This document shows positions 59,865-64,000 of a stretch of DNA of 64,000 nucleotides, piece after piece; the stretch's first letter is position 1; each line of letters begins with the position of its first letter. A program made the translations under genes and the position numbers. A model generated the notes under the pieces. That model saw nothing but the letters and a program-made list of their open reading frames with translations, did no database searches and was not told the DNA's origin. The stretch is taken from NCBI GenBank assembly GCA_024036415.1, contig JAMWET010003501.1, positions 26,315-90,314 on the forward strand, in the 5' to 3' direction. The DNA comes from Prochilodus magdalenae. Its lineage: Eukaryota > Chordata > Actinopteri > Characiformes > Prochilodontidae.

Positions 59865-60672
59865 TGCAAGGTGACTCAGTTTTGTCAGGTGAGCTCAGGA
59901 ATTGTGTTTATTACACAATGTAAATCTGTATAGTTTTGACATAAATACACTCTAAACTTCTTCAAAGTAATGTAGAGTATAGCCTACAACAGGAACATGT
60001 ACATAGACAGTACATCACATGCAGGATATATAGATATATAAACAGCTAAAGGATGGCTTTCATGGTGTATACATGGTTTCTATATGAACAACATCTGTGT
60101 AGCATATTAATAAACATTTGGACTCCAGAACTTTTATAAATATACAACAAGCAGGTCCCAACTGACAGGACCACCCTTGTAAAGGTAAATGAGTTATGAA
60201 CAGTTTATAAGTAGTTAGTTAATGGCTATTCATGTAGTCATAAGCACATTAGAAATCATTTATAAGCAGTTATAACACACAAGATGTTGTATGGGGAAGA
60301 CTAAGGAAGATCTGACCTTTAAAAGTATAGATGGATGTGAGGTAAATATTTGGCAAGCAACCAGTTACTCTTGCCATTCCTATCCAAGTTTTGCCTGCTT
60401 ATTAATATTTCTATTGTGTTTATTGTCTAATAAATAACCATTAATACACAGATTAAAAACCATTTATAAGTCTTATAAGAATACCAGTCTCATAGCACAT
60501 ACACATTTAACGTGTTGAGGTGTTTTGGATGCCGAATGCAGAAATCAGGTAAGCGTTGCAGAATGGCACTGCTCCAGACTGACCACTCCATCTCCATCAG
60601 TGGTGCTGTACTGAACTCTGGAATGATCTGATAGAGACGTGTTCAGGAAAGGTGTTAATGCACACAAAGAGG
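59865..60672. repeat. Duplicated 3' flank of M5 (partner of 56780-57560)
   Basis: Collinear with the M4 flank up to about 60672, where a Tc1 element begins at the position where M4 continues toward its TM exon. Confidence 0.85.
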
Positions 60673-63619
60673 GACTTCGAAATCATGGAGGGGTCTGAAA
60701 TTTTCATCTTAGGTGCATGTCCACTGTGAGAGACATAATCTAAAATTTAAGAAACAACCTCCTTCCCTCAGTTAGAGCATTGAAGATAGGTCATGGCTGG
60801 GTCTTCCAAACCTAAACCCTATAGAAAATCTTTGGAGGGAGCTCAAACTCAGTGTTTCTCAGCAACAGCCCAGAAACCTGGCTGATCTGGAGAAGATCTG
60901 TGTGGAGGAATGGGCCAAAATCCCTGCTACAGTGTGTGCAAACCTGGTGAAAAACTACAAGACCTCTGTAATTGCAAACAAAGGCTACAGTACCAAATAT
61001 TAACACTGATTTTCACAGGTGTTCAAATACTTATTTGCAGCAGTAACACACAAATAAATTATTAAAAAATCATACATTGTGATTTCCGGATTTTTTTTTT
61101 TTAGATTATGTCTCTCACAGTGGACATGCACCTAAGATGAAAATTTCAGACCCCTCTATGATTTCTAAGTGGGAGAACTTGCAAAGTCGCAGGGTGTTCA
61201 AATATTTATTTTGCTCACTGTATGTGTAAATTTGGTGATGAATGGACCACAAGAAACAGCCCAAAATGACTTTGGGTGCCAGGAGCGTGGGAGTCTGGTT
61301 CCATTGACTTAAACAGTAGTGTTTTTTCCGTCTCCTGTGAAGTTATTATTTTGGAGATACAAGGTTTTCTTCTAACAACAGCGATATGTTTTAAAAGACT
61401 AGTAGACTAGTTGTCAGTCCAGTTACAGTTAGTTGAGTCCACACCATTTTGGAAAGCTCCAGAACATAACTTGATGGATAAATTTAAAGTGCAACGCCGT
61501 TAACTGGCATCGTTTTAGCAGTTGACTGGTGCTGAATTATAGTTTGCAGTGTACATTTGGGATTTGATTATTGTTGATCAAGTTTGAGTTGTGCTAGGCT
61601 TATGAAACATTAACCAAATGTTCTGCTTTCACAAAAGCACTGTTGACAGGTTTTACAGTTGTATTAATATCATGTGTTAAATTGAATTGTTGTATTGTTT
61701 ATTATCTTAAGAAAATTTTTTACAATTGTATACATATGAAAGATGAATTGTCTGAATAAAAGACAGTAAGTTGGCACAACTTTTGTTTTTTGAAAATTCT
61801 TAGTATGTTAAACTTAAATTTTGAAGTTTTTATACATAAGATAAATTATCTGAACAAAAGCTAGTTAGTTGGCATTACTAATGTTTTTTGTTTACTGAAA
61901 AGTTTAAGTTGGCCTCAAAACTCAAAAATTTAGTGCAGTAAGTTGCCTTAAAATATTTTGAGTTTTCTTAACTTTTTCATTTTTACAGTGTAGACAGATA
62001 GACAGTTTTAAACAGGCCTGAAATGTGTCTGGACTTAAATACAAACCGTATATACATAAGTACATTCCCAATGTCTTGAATACAACCCTGGCCTGAACCT
62101 GAACTTAGTATAAACCAAACCAAGCTCAAATGAGATGCTCAAGTTCTCAAGTCCAGATCTAACCCAAACCAGCTCAACAGTAATATCTGTAAAATGGATC
62201 TGTGCTCTAAAGTATTGTGGCTAATCTGTTTATCACTACCAGAGTATCATCAAGCAGTCAGTACCATACCTATAGATGTGTTACTGACCATCAACAGACT
62301 ATCAGTAGAATGTATCATTCCTATCAAATATGCATTTGTAGATGTGAATTTGGACCATCCACATAAAGCTAAACACTACAGTTCATTTAGTAGATCCTCT
62401 ACAGCATTTGATGGACTGATGATGTGCACACCCCTACCAGCCGCTTCATTAGGTTCTGTTTTTGTCGGGCACTGCTGGACTGAGAATCCAGCCAACAGTG
62501 TCCTGTGTGGAAACTGTCTGTGAGGGGACTTCTACAACCAGCAACCCTTTGGTTCCAAGGATGGTTTCCCAACCTCCAGCCCATGACTGCCGCCTCCAGA
62601 TATCCATTGAGATGTAACAAATTAATTAAAATGAAAATTTTAGTGTGAAAAGATTTAGATTTCTTTATAGTGGTGGTGATGGGAACCAGGCATTATGATG
62701 TTTACAGCACAGATATAAATCTCTTATTTACCATCCAAATCAACCAGTGAACCTACACATCTCCTTGGTTCTATATGCATTTCTCACACGGCATGACTAA
62801 TAAACATTACTAAGTCACATAAATACATGATTAACTCAGTAAATAAATGAATATATAAAAGCAAATACACTAAATGCCAAAAACCTCAAAATGAACAATG
62901 TCATTTCACCAGCCTGCACAACTTCTACAGGTGACTGCAGGTGAACAGAGACGATAGTGGAATGTTTTTGTGGGCACTGTTTTAACAATGTGTATTTAAA
63001 AACATTTATAGAGTCTGAAACGCAGTGAGAATATAAACCGAGAGTGTTTTACCTTTTACAGTGAGTTTGATGTTTATATGTGATCCTGTAACAGCACACT
63101 CATAATCTCCTCCATCCTCTTCAGTCAGGTGTGATATGAGTAGAGAGAGATTTCCTGGAGAGTGATCATTAAACAGCTGAACTCTGTTTCTGTACTGATC
63201 ACTATAAATAGGCATCTCTACCCATGTGTTTCCAACAGGCCTCTTCCAACTTAACTCTGCAGGTTTGGTCTGTAGGTCAGTGCAGGAGCAGGGCAGCAGT
63301 ACTGACCCTCCTGTATGTGCTGTGATAGTCAGTAGTTTTTCACGGTTCACCAGTTTGCAGCCTGTAGAAACACACATCAGTAAGATCAGATTAACTCTAT
63401 ACTCTGTGTATGACATCATCACTACAGTTTATATTGTAAGTATGTGATTTTGAAATAGAGCACTAGTACACAGTTCTGATACAGTATGTGAAATCTAAGA
63501 CTAAGGATGTTTGACTAGTAGACAGTTTGTCAGAAAGAACCGCTTACATAGTTCAGAATATCACACTCACCTTCAGAGACATGAAGCCCAATGAGGAGAA
63601 GATACACAGTCAGCAACAT
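60545..63619 (-). CDS. M5: single-V unit lacking a TM exon (possibly secreted)
   Basis: Exons in order are 63571-63619 (signal peptide, [17 protein letters not shown]), 63053-63361 (V, 309 nt) and 60545-60627 (tail, TGA 60545-60547). The V has [38 protein letters not shown], the NLS sequon and YECAVTG. The usual tail stop TAG has become CAG, extending the tail by eight residues (QCHSATLT). The TM exon expected about 100 bp upstream of the tail is absent; a Tc1-like element occupies that place. V and tail exons are both phase 1, so direct splicing would give a 146-aa secreted single-Ig protein. Alternatively it is a dying gene. The V-to-tail intron also matches M4's (about 62010-62400 versus 58140-58500). 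Confidence 0.55.
60673..61221 (+). mobile_element. Deleted Tc1-like element with transposase C-terminus
   Basis: Inverted arms share 'gtctgaaattttcatcttag', 'gtgcatgtccactgtgagag' (left 60690-60750, right about 61100-61165 in reverse complement), and the right arm runs on to 'ttattttgctcactgta'. Between them a + frame reads [39 protein letters not shown] and [13 protein letters not shown], the third catalytic Glu region and C-terminus of a Tc1 transposase. The N-terminal two thirds and the outer left end are missing. Confidence 0.85.
61222..63000. other. V-to-tail intron of M5, no exon recognised
   Basis: The left part matches intron 3 of G2 (about 9460-9620) and the middle matches the M4 intron. 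I found no stalk or TM exon on the minus strand. A + strand ORF at 62194-62523 is not conserved with the M4 copy. Confidence 0.5.
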
Positions 63620-63840
63620 GGTCACTAGTACACCAACACTGAGTCCACCGCACACTGACCGCTCCACACCCAGCACTATACTCACCCTGTATACCCACAC
63701 TGAGTACCCAACTCTCTCAGCAGCTCTTCACTGGAGTGTAAGCCACTCTAATGTCCGTGCAGCTCAGAGTCTAGTGCGTGTAGCGTTTTCATCATCAGCT
63801 GTGTGGAACTCTGTAAACCACATGTCTGACATGGCCGCCT

Positions 63841-63878
63841 CTGAGATGTGACATCACTTACTGCTTCCTGTTTCATGG
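63841..63878 (-). promoter_or_regulatory. Shared upstream module of M5
   Basis: Minus strand: AACAGGAAGCAG then AAGTGATGTCACATCTCAG, about 220 bp before the start codon, almost identical to M3. Confidence 0.55.
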
Positions 63879-64000
63879 TGCTGGATTTCACAGTACCCAC
63901 ATGCCCACACTGACCAAGATGCAGTGGACGTAGGATGGGTGGAAGTGGGTGTGGGGGTATGCTGGGTAAGCTGTTGAGTATCTGCATATCTGATCTCTGT

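Overview
The window is vertebrate genomic DNA, almost certainly from a ray-finned fish and probably a characiform or other otophysan. The evidence is intron-rich multi-exon genes with canonical GT/AG junctions, a teleost-type PIM kinase, tRNA-derived SINEs, several Tc1-type transposons, an L2-like LINE, Ty3/gypsy pieces and abundant microsatellites. The species call rests on repeat style and is an inference. There are no operons, CRISPR arrays or prokaryotic features.

Layout. Positions 1-617 hold the last two exons of a PIM-family Ser/Thr kinase (+). From about 2.9 kb to the right end the window is one cluster of a rapidly duplicating family of small type I membrane receptors with immunoglobulin V-type domains. 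The basic gene is: exon 1 (49 coding nt, signal peptide), a V exon (297-327 nt), an optional Thr/Pro mucin-like stalk exon, a TM exon (90 or 99 nt), and a 59-nt tail exon, with almost all introns in phase 1. Five units lie on + between 2.9 and 27.5 kb, and nearly all are damaged: G1 is a 3' remnant, G2 has two frameshifts, G3 has lost its last exon, G4 is a mosaic whose V exon is replaced by a minisatellite, and G5 is an orphan exon 1. Five units lie on - between 28.0 and 63.6 kb and are mostly intact: M1 has two V exons, stalk, TM and tail; M2 has two V exons, TM and tail with no stalk; M3 has one V and a long tail with an ITIM; M4 has one V, TM and an altered tail; M5 has a V and tail but no TM exon, so it may be secreted. 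The two blocks meet near 27.47 kb, where G5's exon 1 is cut off and the back end of M1 begins.

How the genes may work together (inference). M3 looks like an inhibitory receptor, with a consensus ITIM and a second ITIM-like tyrosine. The short-tail members carry one conserved tyrosine whose +3 residue varies (V, A, G or T); only M1 and M2 keep the ITIM consensus. The V domains share their framework and differ mainly in the stretch between the core Trp and the QYRNR motif, as expected of paired receptors under recognition pressure. A shared upstream module about 200-270 bp before the start codon (ETS-like TTCCTGT/ACAGGAA plus a CRE-like TGATGTCA) suggests common leukocyte-type regulation.

Spacer DNA is dominated by mobile elements: a Harbinger-like remnant, deleted Tc1 copies, a long-TIR element at 24.1-26.3 kb, three solo LTRs, a gypsy gag fragment, an L2-like RT fragment and several SINEs. 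Notable tandem arrays are the 54-bp minisatellite inside G4 and the 57-bp minisatellite at 49.9-51.0 kb.
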